From a virus: 64,000 bases of DNA. Below the pieces are notes generated by a model. It had not been told where the DNA came from and ran no database searches. It saw nothing but the letters and a program-made list of their open reading frames with translations. How positions within the stretch are numbered: the stretch's first letter is position 1; each line of letters starts with the position of its first letter. Shown here piece by piece: positions 43,803 to 51,622 of this stretch. The translations under genes and the position numbers were made by a program. The DNA is taken from positions 23,505 to 87,504 of IMG/VR virus record IMGVR_UViG_3300030506_000011; one strand, written 5' to 3'.

Positions 43803-44215
43803 AGAAATTAATCAAGAAATCTAAAGTAGTTAAACGAATTGTCAAACCAATTGTCAAACCAGTCAAGGCTAAGGTAAAGACTAAGATAAAATCCAAGACT
43901 AAAGCTAAGCTGGTAAGAAAGAAGATCAAAGTAGAGGAACCTATTGAGCCAGTCAAGTCTCATATTGCAGTGCTTACAAATGTTGAAGTTAAAGTACCTA
44001 AGACAGCTGAACAGACTGCAAACTCAAGTACAACTACATTTGAGAAAGTAGTCAGAATTAGTAGCATGCCATTTGAGCAACAGATGTCAGTAGTCTTTAA
44101 TCCGTTACAAACCATGACTAAAACTGAATCTCCTCCAAACATAAGTGAGGCCACAAAAATAATTGAACATCAAAACGAAAATGAAACAACAACTCCTGAT
44201 AATAACACCCCATAG
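43799..44215 (+). CDS. Lys-rich basic protein
   Basis: 138 residues. The first 50 are extraordinarily Lys/Val-rich with KxKxKxK periodicity, like histone-tail or nucleoid-type segments; the rest is Ser/Thr-rich and acidic. DNA binding is likely from composition. It overlaps RecA-like by four bases and the next gene by 35. Confidence 0.6.
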   Translation: MKKLIKKSKVVKRIVKPIVKPVKAKVKTKIKSKTKAKLVRKKIKVEEPIEPVKSHIAVLTNVEVKVPKTAEQTANSSTTTFEKVVRISSMPFEQQMSVVFNPLQTMTKTESPPNISEATKIIEHQNENETTTPDNNTP

Positions 44216-45026
44216 TTTTGTAGACCTTATCACAAATAGTAGTACCGAGCTATTCGTGTGTAGTACTAAGAAATCAGTTGAAATGGTCGAGGAGCTTTTA
44301 AAGAAGCTCCTCCTAAACCATAATGAGATGCTGGATACTCCTAATCAGTATGTTTTTTCCGAAGTATTTAAGCCAGTGGAAATAGCCAAATATACATATG
44401 ATAAGGAGTTATTCTCTAAAGATGTAGTAGCTAATTATCATAATTATCATTGGGAAGACGATAATTATAAATATGTTTCACAAAGGCAAAGGCCCGATTC
44501 TTATATCCAAGCTGAAATTGAAGAAAATAAGCTGAGAAAAGAACATCCTGCCATTGTAAATCGTCGTAAGTATGAGGAGGATGAGACAAAGGAAGAACAG
44601 AAAAAACGGGAAGAAGAAAATCGAGATTATTGGAAACAAGAGAATAGAATTTGGACTCAGGTAGGTGTAGAAACATTAGGAACTGAAGTTGATTTGTTTA
44701 TTGAATTCCTTAAATTAAACAAGGCTGAGCAGTATATTGATTTAGTGAATACTTGGGCAGATAAAGCTAAAGAAGATCACTTAAAAGAGCAAGGAGGTAA
44801 GTTTGTTGGGCTTCATAGAATAGTAAGTGAAGCTGAAGCTAACGAGGATAAAATACCCAAAGAATTGGCTGAGTTATTTGACTTCTTTACTTTGGTTAAC
44901 GGATATGAATTTTCTATCCATAAAGGTCAAATTCTAATCTATTCAGCTAATGATAACACCATTCCTTATTCATTGTTTGAACAAATAGCTGAATATTTTT
45001 CAGCTAGACGATATCACATAGGTTAA
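44181..45026 (+). CDS. SFVDLITNSSTE protein, long form
   Basis: 281 residues. The N-terminal strand runs into HSFVDLITNSSTELFV (about 9-24), a motif common at the start of uncharacterised phage proteins. A Glu/Lys-rich helix occupies 110-155. The adjacent gene repeats the motif. I chose ATG 44181 rather than TTG 44163, which would overlap the previous gene more. Confidence 0.7.
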   Translation: MKQQLLIITPHSFVDLITNSSTELFVCSTKKSVEMVEELLKKLLLNHNEMLDTPNQYVFSEVFKPVEIAKYTYDKELFSKDVVANYHNYHWEDDNYKYVSQRQRPDSYIQAEIEENKLRKEHPAIVNRRKYEEDETKEEQKKREEENRDYWKQENRIWTQVGVETLGTEVDLFIEFLKLNKAEQYIDLVNTWADKAKEDHLKEQGGKFVGLHRIVSEAEANEDKIPKELAELFDFFTLVNGYEFSIHKGQILIYSANDNTIPYSLFEQIAEYFSARRYHIG

Positions 45027-45030
45027 ATAC

Positions 45031-45432
45031 ATGATAAATACATTAAAGATTACAGTACATAGTTTCGTTGATCTAATTACGAATAGTAGCACAGAAATCT
45101 ACATTCAAGCTACACAGAAGACAATAGAATCAATTACCAAACTAGTTGATAATATTTTAACTGTGGCTGGTAGTACGTTTAAGTGTGAGGATTTGTTTGA
45201 TATTACCATAGATAAAGAAAGTTTCTATAAGAATTATTATCATGGTGAGGAGGAAGGTGAACCTAAAAAGACAGTAGAAGAATTTTTTGACATGGAACTT
45301 GAAGCAGATGCATATAGAGATATACATATAACTGTAAAAGCCAAGATTAACACTTTGGCAGCTAAACAAGCAGCTGAAATATTAAGTAGCTTAACTAGTC
45401 TATTTTGTATGGAAGCTCGCTACGATGGATGA
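45031..45432 (+). CDS. SFVDLITNSSTE protein, short form
   Basis: 133 residues with HSFVDLITNSSTEIYI near 8-23 and a following helix that align with the upstream gene (KSVEMVEELLKKLL against KTIESITKLVDNIL). It is a tandem paralogue lacking the long charged middle. Function is unknown. Confidence 0.68.
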   Translation: MINTLKITVHSFVDLITNSSTEIYIQATQKTIESITKLVDNILTVAGSTFKCEDLFDITIDKESFYKNYYHGEEEGEPKKTVEEFFDMELEADAYRDIHITVKAKINTLAAKQAAEILSSLTSLFCMEARYDG

Positions 45433-45438
45433 TTAAAC

Positions 45439-46299
45439 ATGTTAAAAATAAAAAGAAGAATTGAAAAAGAAGCGAATTATAGTGCGGTATTCTTTGATGG
45501 TAAAACATTAAGAATACCGCTTAATCCTTCTAAACCAATCACAGAATTACGATATCCAGAATTCTATGACCTTAGTTTTGGTGATAAGTGTGTAACTGGA
45601 AAATGTCCATGGTGTTATGCTAAAGGAAATCCTAAAGGTAAGCACTATTCTAATATAGTAGGCAAGATTGAGAAGTATTTTGGTTCAATGACAGAGAACC
45701 AACGTTGTTTCCAGGTAGCTGTTGGTGGGCAGCAAGAACCATTAGAGCATCCTGAATTCTGGGATGCAATGAAGTTGCTAAAAAGTTTGGATATTGTTCC
45801 TAACTATACTACTAACGGAGTTCTATTTGATGAAAATGTAGTTAACAAGACTAGAGAACATTGTGGTGGAGTAGCAATAACTCTACACCCTCATTTAGAA
45901 GATGATTGGAGGAAAGCGTTGGATTTGGCTATTAAGTGTAAACTTAAGGTTAATATTCATTTTATAGTATCAGATGAAGATTCAGTAGATAGGTTAATTA
46001 CACTCTATAATGAATATAACGGCAAAATTGATTACTTCGTTCTATTACCTTACATGAATGTTGGTTTTGCTGCTAAGAACCCTAAAACCATAGCTTATGA
46101 TAAACTTGCTGCTTGGTTAGATAGTGTCCAGAATTACGCTAATATTGCTTTTGGTGCTAACTTCTATAAGTTCCTTAATACTAATAAGAGGTGGGATGTC
46201 TCATTATACCCTCCAGAAATCTTGAGTAAATATCTAGTATTAGATGACAATATGAATTTGTATAATAACAGTTTTGAAATGAAGCTAGTTAGATATTGA
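45439..46299 (+). CDS. Radical SAM-like enzyme
   Basis: 286 residues. A C-x4-C-x2-C cluster (CVTGKCPWC near 54-62, followed by YAKG) and a later GGQQEPLEHPEFWD with NYTTNG resemble the Fe-S/AdoMet core of radical SAM proteins, although the first spacing (x4) is non-standard. The substrate is unknown. It precedes the RuvC-like gene with a hairpin between. Confidence 0.6.
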   Translation: MLKIKRRIEKEANYSAVFFDGKTLRIPLNPSKPITELRYPEFYDLSFGDKCVTGKCPWCYAKGNPKGKHYSNIVGKIEKYFGSMTENQRCFQVAVGGQQEPLEHPEFWDAMKLLKSLDIVPNYTTNGVLFDENVVNKTREHCGGVAITLHPHLEDDWRKALDLAIKCKLKVNIHFIVSDEDSVDRLITLYNEYNGKIDYFVLLPYMNVGFAAKNPKTIAYDKLAAWLDSVQNYANIAFGANFYKFLNTNKRWDVSLYPPEILSKYLVLDDNMNLYNNSFEMKLVRY

Positions 46300-46307
46300 C
46301 ATTAGTG

Positions 46308-46344
46308 TGTAGTCTGGCATATTAATCAATTATGTCAGACTACA
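46308..46344 (+). promoter_or_regulatory. Hairpin that includes the RuvC-like start codon
   Basis: TGTAGTCTG (46308-46316) pairs with CAGACTACA (46336-46344), extended by GCATA/TATGT (one mismatch). The ATG at 46332-46334 lies in the 3' arm, so the folded RNA would bury the start codon. This suggests translational control. Confidence 0.55.
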
Positions 46345-46859
46345 TTCTCAGCTTAGATAATGGTACAGGCAGCACAGGTATCGCTATGTTTGGACCTAAT
46401 GATTTGGTTAGATACGAAAAGTTCCCTACTAAAAGTACTATAAACTACCAGAAAGAGGAACAACATATAACTAGAGTGGATGTTCCAGCTCTTAGAATAC
46501 TATTAGTTAATTGGAACATACCTAAAGATACTATTGTACTGTTAGAAAGACCACTTATTAATCCTACTAGATTTAAAGCCAGTATATCTGCTGCTAGATG
46601 TTTTGAAGCCACTATTATAGTATTAGAAGAATTAGGCCTGGATTATAAAGTGGTTGATTCGAAAGCTTGGCAGAGAGTATTACTACCTAATATAGAAGGT
46701 AGTAATGAACTTAAGAAAGCTTCATTAGAATTAGGAAAGAAATTATTTCCTAACTTAAAACTAAAGAAAGATGCAGATAGTTTGCTGATTGGATACTGGG
46801 CCAAAAATAAAGACAAACTAGAAACAATTAAACCTATTAAAAAGAAAATAAAATTATGA
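46332..46859 (+). CDS. RuvC-like Holliday junction resolvase
   Basis: 175 residues of RNase H fold. The acidic residues are in the expected order: D8 in LSLDNGTGSTGIA, Glu in VLLERP near 73, and the C-terminal KDADSLLIGYW near 150. It resolves recombination or packaging junctions. Its start codon lies in a hairpin. A 10-base gap separates it from the next gene. Confidence 0.78.
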   Translation: MSDYILSLDNGTGSTGIAMFGPNDLVRYEKFPTKSTINYQKEEQHITRVDVPALRILLVNWNIPKDTIVLLERPLINPTRFKASISAARCFEATIIVLEELGLDYKVVDSKAWQRVLLPNIEGSNELKKASLELGKKLFPNLKLKKDADSLLIGYWAKNKDKLETIKPIKKKIKL

Positions 46860-46869
46860 AAACTTAACC

Positions 46870-47523
46870 ATGACTAAACCTGAAATTGAACGCTATATCT
46901 CTGAAATACCTAGACAAACTGTAACTGAATATATCAACTATTGGAATACTATAAAACCTGTAAATAAAGATGAATACTATAATAGATTTGTATTTAGTCA
47001 TCTTTCTGTGCATTGTAGTTGGCGAGCTAATATAAAAGCTTATAAGATGGTGATAGGTAGAGTAATACCTGATAAACAAACCTTAAAAGATGTAATATCT
47101 TATAGTGGGGTAGGACTTATTAACCTTAGAACCAAAGGTATGTGGGAGTTTAAGGAATCATTCTATAATAACCCTGCTCAATATTATAAGTCTGAAGCTG
47201 AGACTTGGGATTGTTTTCGAGATAGAATAATGAATCTCATACATGGATTAGGATATGCTAAAACAGCCTTCGCCCTGGAGTTATGTTATCCTAATGAAGC
47301 TGAAGTTACTTGTTTAGATGTGCATATGCTTAGATTATATGGCTATGATAAGTCACAAACACCTAATAAAGCTTTATATAAGGAATTTGAAGAGCATTGG
47401 GTTAATACTTGTAAGACTAATAATATTCCCCCATTCATAGCTAGATCAATATGGTGGGATAAAAATCAGGTTAATACTAATGAAAGTTTGGGTAAGTATT
47501 GGACTTATGTATTCGAAAAATAA
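46870..47523 (+). CDS. HhH-GPD-type DNA glycosylase-like protein
   Basis: 217 residues. The central LIHGLGYAKTAFAL (about 120-133; helix-hairpin-helix with G-x-G...K) followed by VTCLDVHMLRLYG (about 145-157; catalytic Asp position) matches the HhH-GPD fold of base-excision glycosylases. Which base it removes is not evident. It is placed with recombination genes. Confidence 0.68.
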   Translation: MTKPEIERYISEIPRQTVTEYINYWNTIKPVNKDEYYNRFVFSHLSVHCSWRANIKAYKMVIGRVIPDKQTLKDVISYSGVGLINLRTKGMWEFKESFYNNPAQYYKSEAETWDCFRDRIMNLIHGLGYAKTAFALELCYPNEAEVTCLDVHMLRLYGYDKSQTPNKALYKEFEEHWVNTCKTNNIPPFIARSIWWDKNQVNTNESLGKYWTYVFEK

Positions 47524-47532
47524 TGAATATTT

Positions 47533-47570
47533 TCTAGTCAGTTAATTAAAACTAAAGTTAATTGACTAGA
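47533..47570 (+). promoter_or_regulatory. Long hairpin just upstream of the 47577 start
   Basis: TCTAGTCAGTTAATT pairs with AGTTAATTGACTAGA over 15 positions (two G-U). The hairpin ends six bases before ATG 47577 and has no T-run. It may be a processing site or a translation element rather than a terminator. Confidence 0.5.
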
Positions 47571-47576
47571 GAGTAT

Positions 47577-47759
47577 ATGGATAAACTAACCCAATTCAAA
47601 AATCTAACTTGTATTAGAGAGTTACCTATGAGATGTTATAGTAAGAAATTTAGAATATTACACGAACACCTGCCTAATATAGATAATGAAGTCTATTATC
47701 ATTTAGAATGTCTGGAATGTAATATGCAATTTGCTGTAAAGGAACTATATGATAAGTGA
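47577..47759 (+). CDS. Small protein with Cys pair
   Basis: 60 residues from ATG 47577; a TTG at 47562 would start within the hairpin. It carries C...C and HLECLECNMQF near the end, a C-x2-C half zinc site. It overlaps the next gene by 11 bases. Confidence 0.55.
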   Translation: MDKLTQFKNLTCIRELPMRCYSKKFRILHEHLPNIDNEVYYHLECLECNMQFAVKELYDK

Positions 47760-48048
47760 CCCTAAAAAACAAATAGTGGATATTAATAAAACTTTTGCCA
47801 AAGAACTGACTGTCAAATACGATAAAGGTCAAAGAGAACATGGTGGTAATTTCTATGCCAAACCTACAGTAAGTAATATTAGGGAAGAGGTGGTTGATCT
47901 AGTAGCTTATACTCATGTTCTGGAAAAGCATAAAGATAAAGTGGTTCAAGATTTATGTGAGTTATGGGATAAATTGAAAGAAGCCAAATGTAAAAAAGAA
48001 TTGTTAGATAGGCTAAGTGTTATTATAACTAACACTAAATATATTTGA
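47749..48048 (+). CDS. MazG-like / all-alpha pyrophosphohydrolase-like protein
   Basis: 99 residues. KYDKGQREHGGNFY near 25-38 and REEVVDLVAYTHVL near 47-60 (E48, E49, D52) resemble one half of the MazG/dUTPase-type metal site. It is shorter than usual and the second acidic pair is unclear. Last protein gene before the terminator and tRNA region. Confidence 0.55.
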   Translation: MISDPKKQIVDINKTFAKELTVKYDKGQREHGGNFYAKPTVSNIREEVVDLVAYTHVLEKHKDKVVQDLCELWDKLKEAKCKKELLDRLSVIITNTKYI

Positions 48049-48101
48049 CATATCATATTCTATTAATTATATTGAACTTAATGCAAAGTTTAGTTACATC
48101 A

Positions 48102-48191
48102 ATTAAAACTACCTACTCCCCTAATAAGGAAGGTAGTTGACAGGGTGTATTGATATTTTACACCCTAGGTTTAAGTACCTAGGGTTTTTTT
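48102..48191 (+). terminator. Three nested/overlapping hairpins ending in a T7 terminator
   Basis: AACTACCT pairs with AGGTAGTT (about 48107-48138). AGGGTGT (48142-48148) pairs with ACACCCT (48160-48166). CCCTAGGT (48163-48170) pairs with ACCTAGGG (48177-48184), followed by seven T (48185-48191). The second and third stems share bases 48163-48166 and cannot both form fully, as in attenuators. They end the recombination operon ahead of the tRNA genes. Confidence 0.72.
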
Positions 48192-48394
48192 GTGACAATT
48201 TGTTTGAGGCGTTACTCTTGTATTGCAGATATTGGCAAGACCAATACTCTAGTCAATATAGGTGGGATTCGTTCCTGCTAGCTGTTGTGCCTTTAAATTA
48301 ACAGCTCGGTTATTATAATGTATGGTGATGAACCTAGAGTATAATAGCGTGCGGTGAATATTGATTTATTCTATAACTAATTTCTGATCTTTAA
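48192..48394 (+). other. Structured leader before the first tRNA
   Basis: No ORF. Visible pairings are TATTG/CAATA near 48230, a T-arm-like GTGGG-loop-CCTGC near 48262-48278, AGCTGTT/AACAGCT near 48279-48305 and TATTATA/TATAATA near 48311-48347. It may hold a degenerate tRNA or another RNA; no tRNA could be completed. Confidence 0.35.
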
Positions 48395-48467
48395 GCAGGG
48401 GTGATGTAATGGTAGCATGGACGCTTTCTTGTGTCTTGTATTGGTGTAAACCCAATCCCCTGCTCCA
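48395..48467 (+). tRNA. tRNA, isotype unresolved
   Basis: Acceptor GCAGGGG/CCCCTGC, D arm ATG-TAATGGTAG-CAT, T arm ATTGG-TGTAAAC-CCAAT and encoded CCA are clear. The anticodon arm is odd: GACGC/GTGTC pairs only with a six-base loop TTTCTT (or a 4-bp stem with an eight-base loop), so the anticodon cannot be assigned. It may be degenerate. Confidence 0.7.
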
Positions 48468-48470
48468 ACT

Positions 48471-48545
48471 GCTCGTGTCGTATAGTGGCTAATACCTCTG
48501 TCTTTCCAACAGAAAAAAGCGGGTCGGAACCGCTCACGAGTACCA
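48471..48545 (+). tRNA. tRNA-Glu(UUC)
   Basis: Acceptor GCTCGTG/CACGAGT (G-U first pair), D stem GTAT/ATAC, anticodon arm TCTGT-CTTTCCA-ACAGA with anticodon TTC, T stem AGCGG/CCGCT with an unusual loop GTCGGAA, CCA encoded. Confidence 0.88.
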
Positions 48546-48554
48546 ATTAACATT

Positions 48555-48827
48555 ATGATTGCTGATATTTATGCTTTTTCTAGAGATGGATTTAGACATG
48601 ATACTTTTCAAAATTTTTTAAACGGTGATTTTCATGGTGTGTTTCAGTTTGACCGGTCTACTATACCACCATATAATCTGTTTAAAGTATCAATCAATTT
48701 AGATGATTATGATATAAGTTGTGGACCTGGTGTTGTATATAATCATACTGTCTTACATTTTAGAAAGAAAACTATAAACTCCAGACCTGCAGAAAGTGGT
48801 GAACGGAGGCTTGAACCTTATTTATGA
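48555..48827 (+). CDS. Hypothetical protein with C-terminal tag
   Basis: 90 residues, aromatic-rich, not recognised, ending ERRLEPYL. It follows tRNA-Glu by nine bases and overlaps the next gene by four. It starts a run of tagged genes up to 51156. Confidence 0.65.
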   Translation: MIADIYAFSRDGFRHDTFQNFLNGDFHGVFQFDRSTIPPYNLFKVSINLDDYDISCGPGVVYNHTVLHFRKKTINSRPAESGERRLEPYL

Positions 48828-49093
48828 ATGAATATATAGTAGGAGATGAAGTTTCTGTAACTCTTAATTCTGGTAATCGAGTTAAAGCAAAGATTATAAG
48901 TATTGATAATGACGAGCTTGCACTAAAGTTTGTAGAGTATACAGAGCTTGTAAACATTGATGCAAGCGGTGGTTCAAGCGGTGGTTCAGGCGGTTGGCCT
49001 ACTATTCATAGACACATAAATGAGGTAATCTCTTTAGTATCTAAAACTAGAAAAGAAAATCCTTTTGATAGGAAACTGGAGTTTGATTTATGA
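48824..49093 (+). CDS. Small barrel-like protein with Gly/Ser linker and C-terminal tag
   Basis: 89 residues. Residues 1-45 (VGDEVSVTL..GNRVKAKIISIDNDELALKF) look like a small SH3/KOW-type barrel. A GGSSGGSGG linker follows and the end is DRKLEFDL. Overlaps both neighbours by four bases. Confidence 0.66.
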   Translation: MNEYIVGDEVSVTLNSGNRVKAKIISIDNDELALKFVEYTELVNIDASGGSSGGSGGWPTIHRHINEVISLVSKTRKENPFDRKLEFDL

Positions 49094-49557
49094 AAATAAC
49101 AAAAATAGCTAATAGATGGTATGACGAAAACAATAATAGTTGGTCTACAGAAGAACTAGCTACTCTATACTCACCTACCCTAACTAATTGTAGATGGTGT
49201 AGAGATTGTAGAGATTGTAATTATTGTTGTCTTTGTAGTGATTGTAGTAATTGTAGTAATTGTAGTGGTTGTAGTGGTTGTAGTGGTTGTAGTAATTGTT
49301 ATAATTGTAATTGGTGTAGTAGTTGTGGTAGTTGTAATAGTTGTTATAAATGTACTGATTGTAATGATTGTAGAGGTTGTAGTAATTGTAGTAGTTGTTA
49401 TAGTTGTAGTTATTGTGGTAATTGTAAAGATTGTTTTCACTGCTATTTATGTAAAATTTGTAGTAACCTTAGATTTTATGAAAAAGGATCACAATTAAAT
49501 ACTATTATAAGAGTGGAGGCTAATGCTTTTGACAGAAAATTAGAAATAGACTTATGA
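49090..49557 (+). CDS. Cys-x-x tandem-repeat protein, copy 3
   Basis: 155 residues: standard 33-residue header, then 31 register cysteines (residues 34-124; DNA 49189-49461) and a tail ending DRKLEIDL. One triplet has an extra adjacent Cys (YCC). It shares NWCSSCGSCNSC with the 61218 copy. It sits between tagged small genes with four-base overlaps. Confidence 0.85.
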   Translation: MKITKIANRWYDENNNSWSTEELATLYSPTLTNCRWCRDCRDCNYCCLCSDCSNCSNCSGCSGCSGCSNCYNCNWCSSCGSCNSCYKCTDCNDCRGCSNCSSCYSCSYCGNCKDCFHCYLCKICSNLRFYEKGSQLNTIIRVEANAFDRKLEIDL

Positions 49558-49859
49558 AAAAAGACACACTTGTAACATTAACCAAATTAAAACCCCTTGA
49601 AAATCCAGAGTATCCAACTCCAAATAAAGCAGACTACAGACCAGGACAATTTAATGGAAATGTAAGTTTACCAATAGATTATACAGCTACTGGAATCTTA
49701 TTAAAAGATATTGAGGTTGGAGAGCCTATTCTTATGTTCAGACATATTAGAAATGGGATTAAAACTCCTGGTCATTTTTCTTCTAGCCGAGTCTCTAAAA
49801 TAGAAGGTAATTTGTTATACACTAATAACAGTATTTATAAAATTGAAATATTAACTTAA
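49554..49859 (+). CDS. Hypothetical protein
   Basis: 101 residues, beta-rich with Pro-rich start, not recognised. It lacks the tag although genes on both sides have it. Overlaps the Cys-repeat gene by four bases. Confidence 0.6.
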   Translation: MKKDTLVTLTKLKPLENPEYPTPNKADYRPGQFNGNVSLPIDYTATGILLKDIEVGEPILMFRHIRNGIKTPGHFSSSRVSKIEGNLLYTNNSIYKIEILT

Positions 49860-49864
49860 ACTAT

Positions 49865-50287
49865 ATGGAACAACTATATAAAAAGACAAAAAAGAACGGT
49901 AAGACTAAATATGCTAAGGTAAATTTAAAAGACTTGGCTGATAATTTACTAGTTGATAGAATGACTCTAAGCCCAGGTCTTTGGCTGGTTAAAGAAGTTC
50001 CTAATTGTAAGTCATTAAGTTCAGTTTCTAAAGTATCTAGAATACCGGATTACCCCTACGATTTTACTAGTATAATCATGAATCGTGACGAACTGGCCGA
50101 TTTCCTCGTCAAATTTAACAATGATTATTCTAAAAAACATCCTAGCTCAGGGAATGGATGGCAAATATTTCCGAGTTATTCCGAACTAGCTGAGGCTATT
50201 TTAAATGAATTGATTAGACTGGCTGGCCTAGGATTTGGTGAAAAGCGAGAAGTACCTGTAACTAGAAAATTAGATTTAGAGTTATAA
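49865..50287 (+). CDS. Tagged hypothetical protein, paralogue A
   Basis: 140 residues ending TRKLDLEL. Its first half (LYKK...KYAKVNL, LSPGLWLVKEVPNCKSLSSVSKV) aligns with the next gene (LYYKVGKRYRVAL, LEAGIYLVKPLPNTTLVSIISKL), so these are tandem paralogues. Function is unknown. Confidence 0.66.
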   Translation: MEQLYKKTKKNGKTKYAKVNLKDLADNLLVDRMTLSPGLWLVKEVPNCKSLSSVSKVSRIPDYPYDFTSIIMNRDELADFLVKFNNDYSKKHPSSGNGWQIFPSYSELAEAILNELIRLAGLGFGEKREVPVTRKLDLEL

Positions 50288-50288
50288 T

Positions 50289-50729
50289 ATGGCAGACCTA
50301 TACTATAAAGTTGGAAAAAGATATAGAGTAGCTTTATCTGATGTAAGTGAAGGAGCTATGACAACATTTTTATCAGAAGATGGAATAAGACCTACCTTTC
50401 TAACTATAGGAAATTTGGAGGCAGGTATATATTTGGTAAAACCACTACCTAATACTACTTTAGTGAGCATAATCTCTAAACTAGCTAAATATCCGGATAA
50501 ACCTGAATTACTGGCTCAAATAAAAGTTACCCAGTCTGAAATGGAATATTTTATTGCTGAGTATAGAAGAACTAGGATTACTAGAATAGGAACTGATACA
50601 TTAAGTAATCAAGAAATAGCCAAGGTTATTTTTGATTATCTTATAGCTAAATCTGGTATTAAATTTTCGGAGAAGCCGGTTGAAAAAGTTGAACATATAG
50701 TAGAACGAAAACTAGAACTGGATTTATAA
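50289..50729 (+). CDS. Tagged hypothetical protein, paralogue B
   Basis: 146 residues ending ERKLELDL, a paralogue of the preceding gene. It ends one base before tRNA-Ala. The C-terminal 50 residues are helical with a Lys/Glu-rich stretch leading to the tag. Confidence 0.66.
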   Translation: MADLYYKVGKRYRVALSDVSEGAMTTFLSEDGIRPTFLTIGNLEAGIYLVKPLPNTTLVSIISKLAKYPDKPELLAQIKVTQSEMEYFIAEYRRTRITRIGTDTLSNQEIAKVIFDYLIAKSGIKFSEKPVEKVEHIVERKLELDL

Positions 50730-50730
50730 C

Positions 50731-50802
50731 GGGGCTATAGTGATAATAGTAGCACGGAAGTTTTGCAAACTTCAGGACACAGAGCGTAACTGTGTAGTTC
50801 CA
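50731..50802 (+). tRNA. tRNA-Ala(UGC), CCA not encoded
   Basis: Acceptor GGGGCTA/TAGTTCC (two G-U), D arm GTG-ATAATAGTAG-CAC, anticodon arm GAAGT-TTTGCAA-ACTTC (anticodon TGC), T arm CACAG-AGCGTAA-CTGTG, discriminator A, followed by ATC. It overlaps the apparent upstream extension of the next reading frame. T-loop is atypical (A54, G55). Confidence 0.72.
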
Positions 50803-50826
50803 ATCCGGTCTGGAAGCATTAAAGTG

Positions 50827-51156
50827 ATGCAGAGAACTCTTAATTCTCAGAATAGGGAGCGTTACCCTAGCAGACCACCAATTAAAACGAATGATCAAAT
50901 TGAACATGTAGAACTTATTACTATACCTCTGCCTATAGTACTAGAAATAGTAAAGGAGTATATAGAAGCTAAATATAATCTAACTGGTGGAGAAATATTT
51001 TTAAGAAAACAAAAAGGACCAACACCTGCTACAGGATATATGAAACTAAATGAGCCTGAATTGTATGATTTAAAATATAGAACTGTTGCAACACAAGCTG
51101 ATATACATAAAGATTTATCAGAATTGCTGGAAAGAAAGTTAGAAATTGATTTGTAA
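50827..51156 (+). CDS. Hypothetical protein with C-terminal tag
   Basis: 109 residues from ATG 50827; the frame is open further upstream but that part is tRNA-Ala. It is not recognised and ends ERKLEIDL. It has a helical middle (VLEIVKEYIEAKYN). tRNA-Lys begins six bases after the stop. Confidence 0.6.
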   Translation: MQRTLNSQNRERYPSRPPIKTNDQIEHVELITIPLPIVLEIVKEYIEAKYNLTGGEIFLRKQKGPTPATGYMKLNEPELYDLKYRTVATQADIHKDLSELLERKLEIDL

Positions 51157-51162
51157 GTCATT

Positions 51163-51239
51163 GCAAACGAAGCTTATATGGATAAGCAACCGACTTTTAA
51201 TCGGTAGATAGCTTGGTTCGAATCCAGCCGTTTGCACCA
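51163..51239 (+). tRNA. tRNA-Lys(UUU)
   Basis: Acceptor GCAAACG/CGTTTGC, D stem GCTT/AAGC, anticodon arm ACCGA-CTTTTAA-TCGGT (TTT), T-loop TTCGAAT, discriminator A and encoded CCA. Confidence 0.9.
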
Positions 51240-51251
51240 ATTTAATAATTT

Positions 51252-51337
51252 GCACTGTTATCCCGTAGAGGTAGCGGATTCGACTGTAGATCGAATGCTA
51301 AATAGCTCGGGTGGTTCAACTCCATCACAGTGCACCA
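51252..51337 (+). tRNA. tRNA-Tyr(GUA)
   Basis: Acceptor GCACTGT/ACAGTGC, anticodon arm TTCGA-CTGTAGA-TCGAA (GTA), a long variable arm as in bacterial tRNA-Tyr, T arm GGTGG-TTCAACT-CCATC, encoded CCA. Confidence 0.9.
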
Positions 51338-51349
51338 AACCAAAACAAA

Positions 51350-51607
51350 ATGAAAATAAAACTAAAATATAATGCAACGGGTGCAATGAAAATTATCATG
51401 CACATCTTAAAAAGATCTACTAAACGGCATAAGGCCCTAACTTTTAAACAAATAATGAGAGAAGGTTTAAGACTTTTTGGACCGTATCTTTATAGTGAAG
51501 ACTATATGAGAAAAGGTATGGCTGACCTTAGAAGAATAAAATTTAGACTTGTTAATCATAAACCAAAAGATTTAAGGATACAATATAGTTATAGGTACAT
51601 ATACTAA
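51350..51607 (+). CDS. Small basic hypothetical protein
   Basis: 85 residues from ATG 51350; an in-frame start at 51311 lies in tRNA-Tyr. It is Lys/Arg/Tyr-rich, possibly a winged-helix-like nucleic-acid binder (TFKQIMREGLRLF, YMRKGMADLRRIKF), not recognised. Confidence 0.6.
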   Translation: MKIKLKYNATGAMKIIMHILKRSTKRHKALTFKQIMREGLRLFGPYLYSEDYMRKGMADLRRIKFRLVNHKPKDLRIQYSYRYIY

Positions 51608-51622
51608 TATAGTATAGTGACA

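Noticed and set aside
50740-50826. Upstream extension of the tagged protein to a start at 50740
   Set aside because: This part is tRNA-Ala; similar false starts at 51311 (tRNA-Tyr) and 58158 (tRNA-Ile) were also moved downstream.
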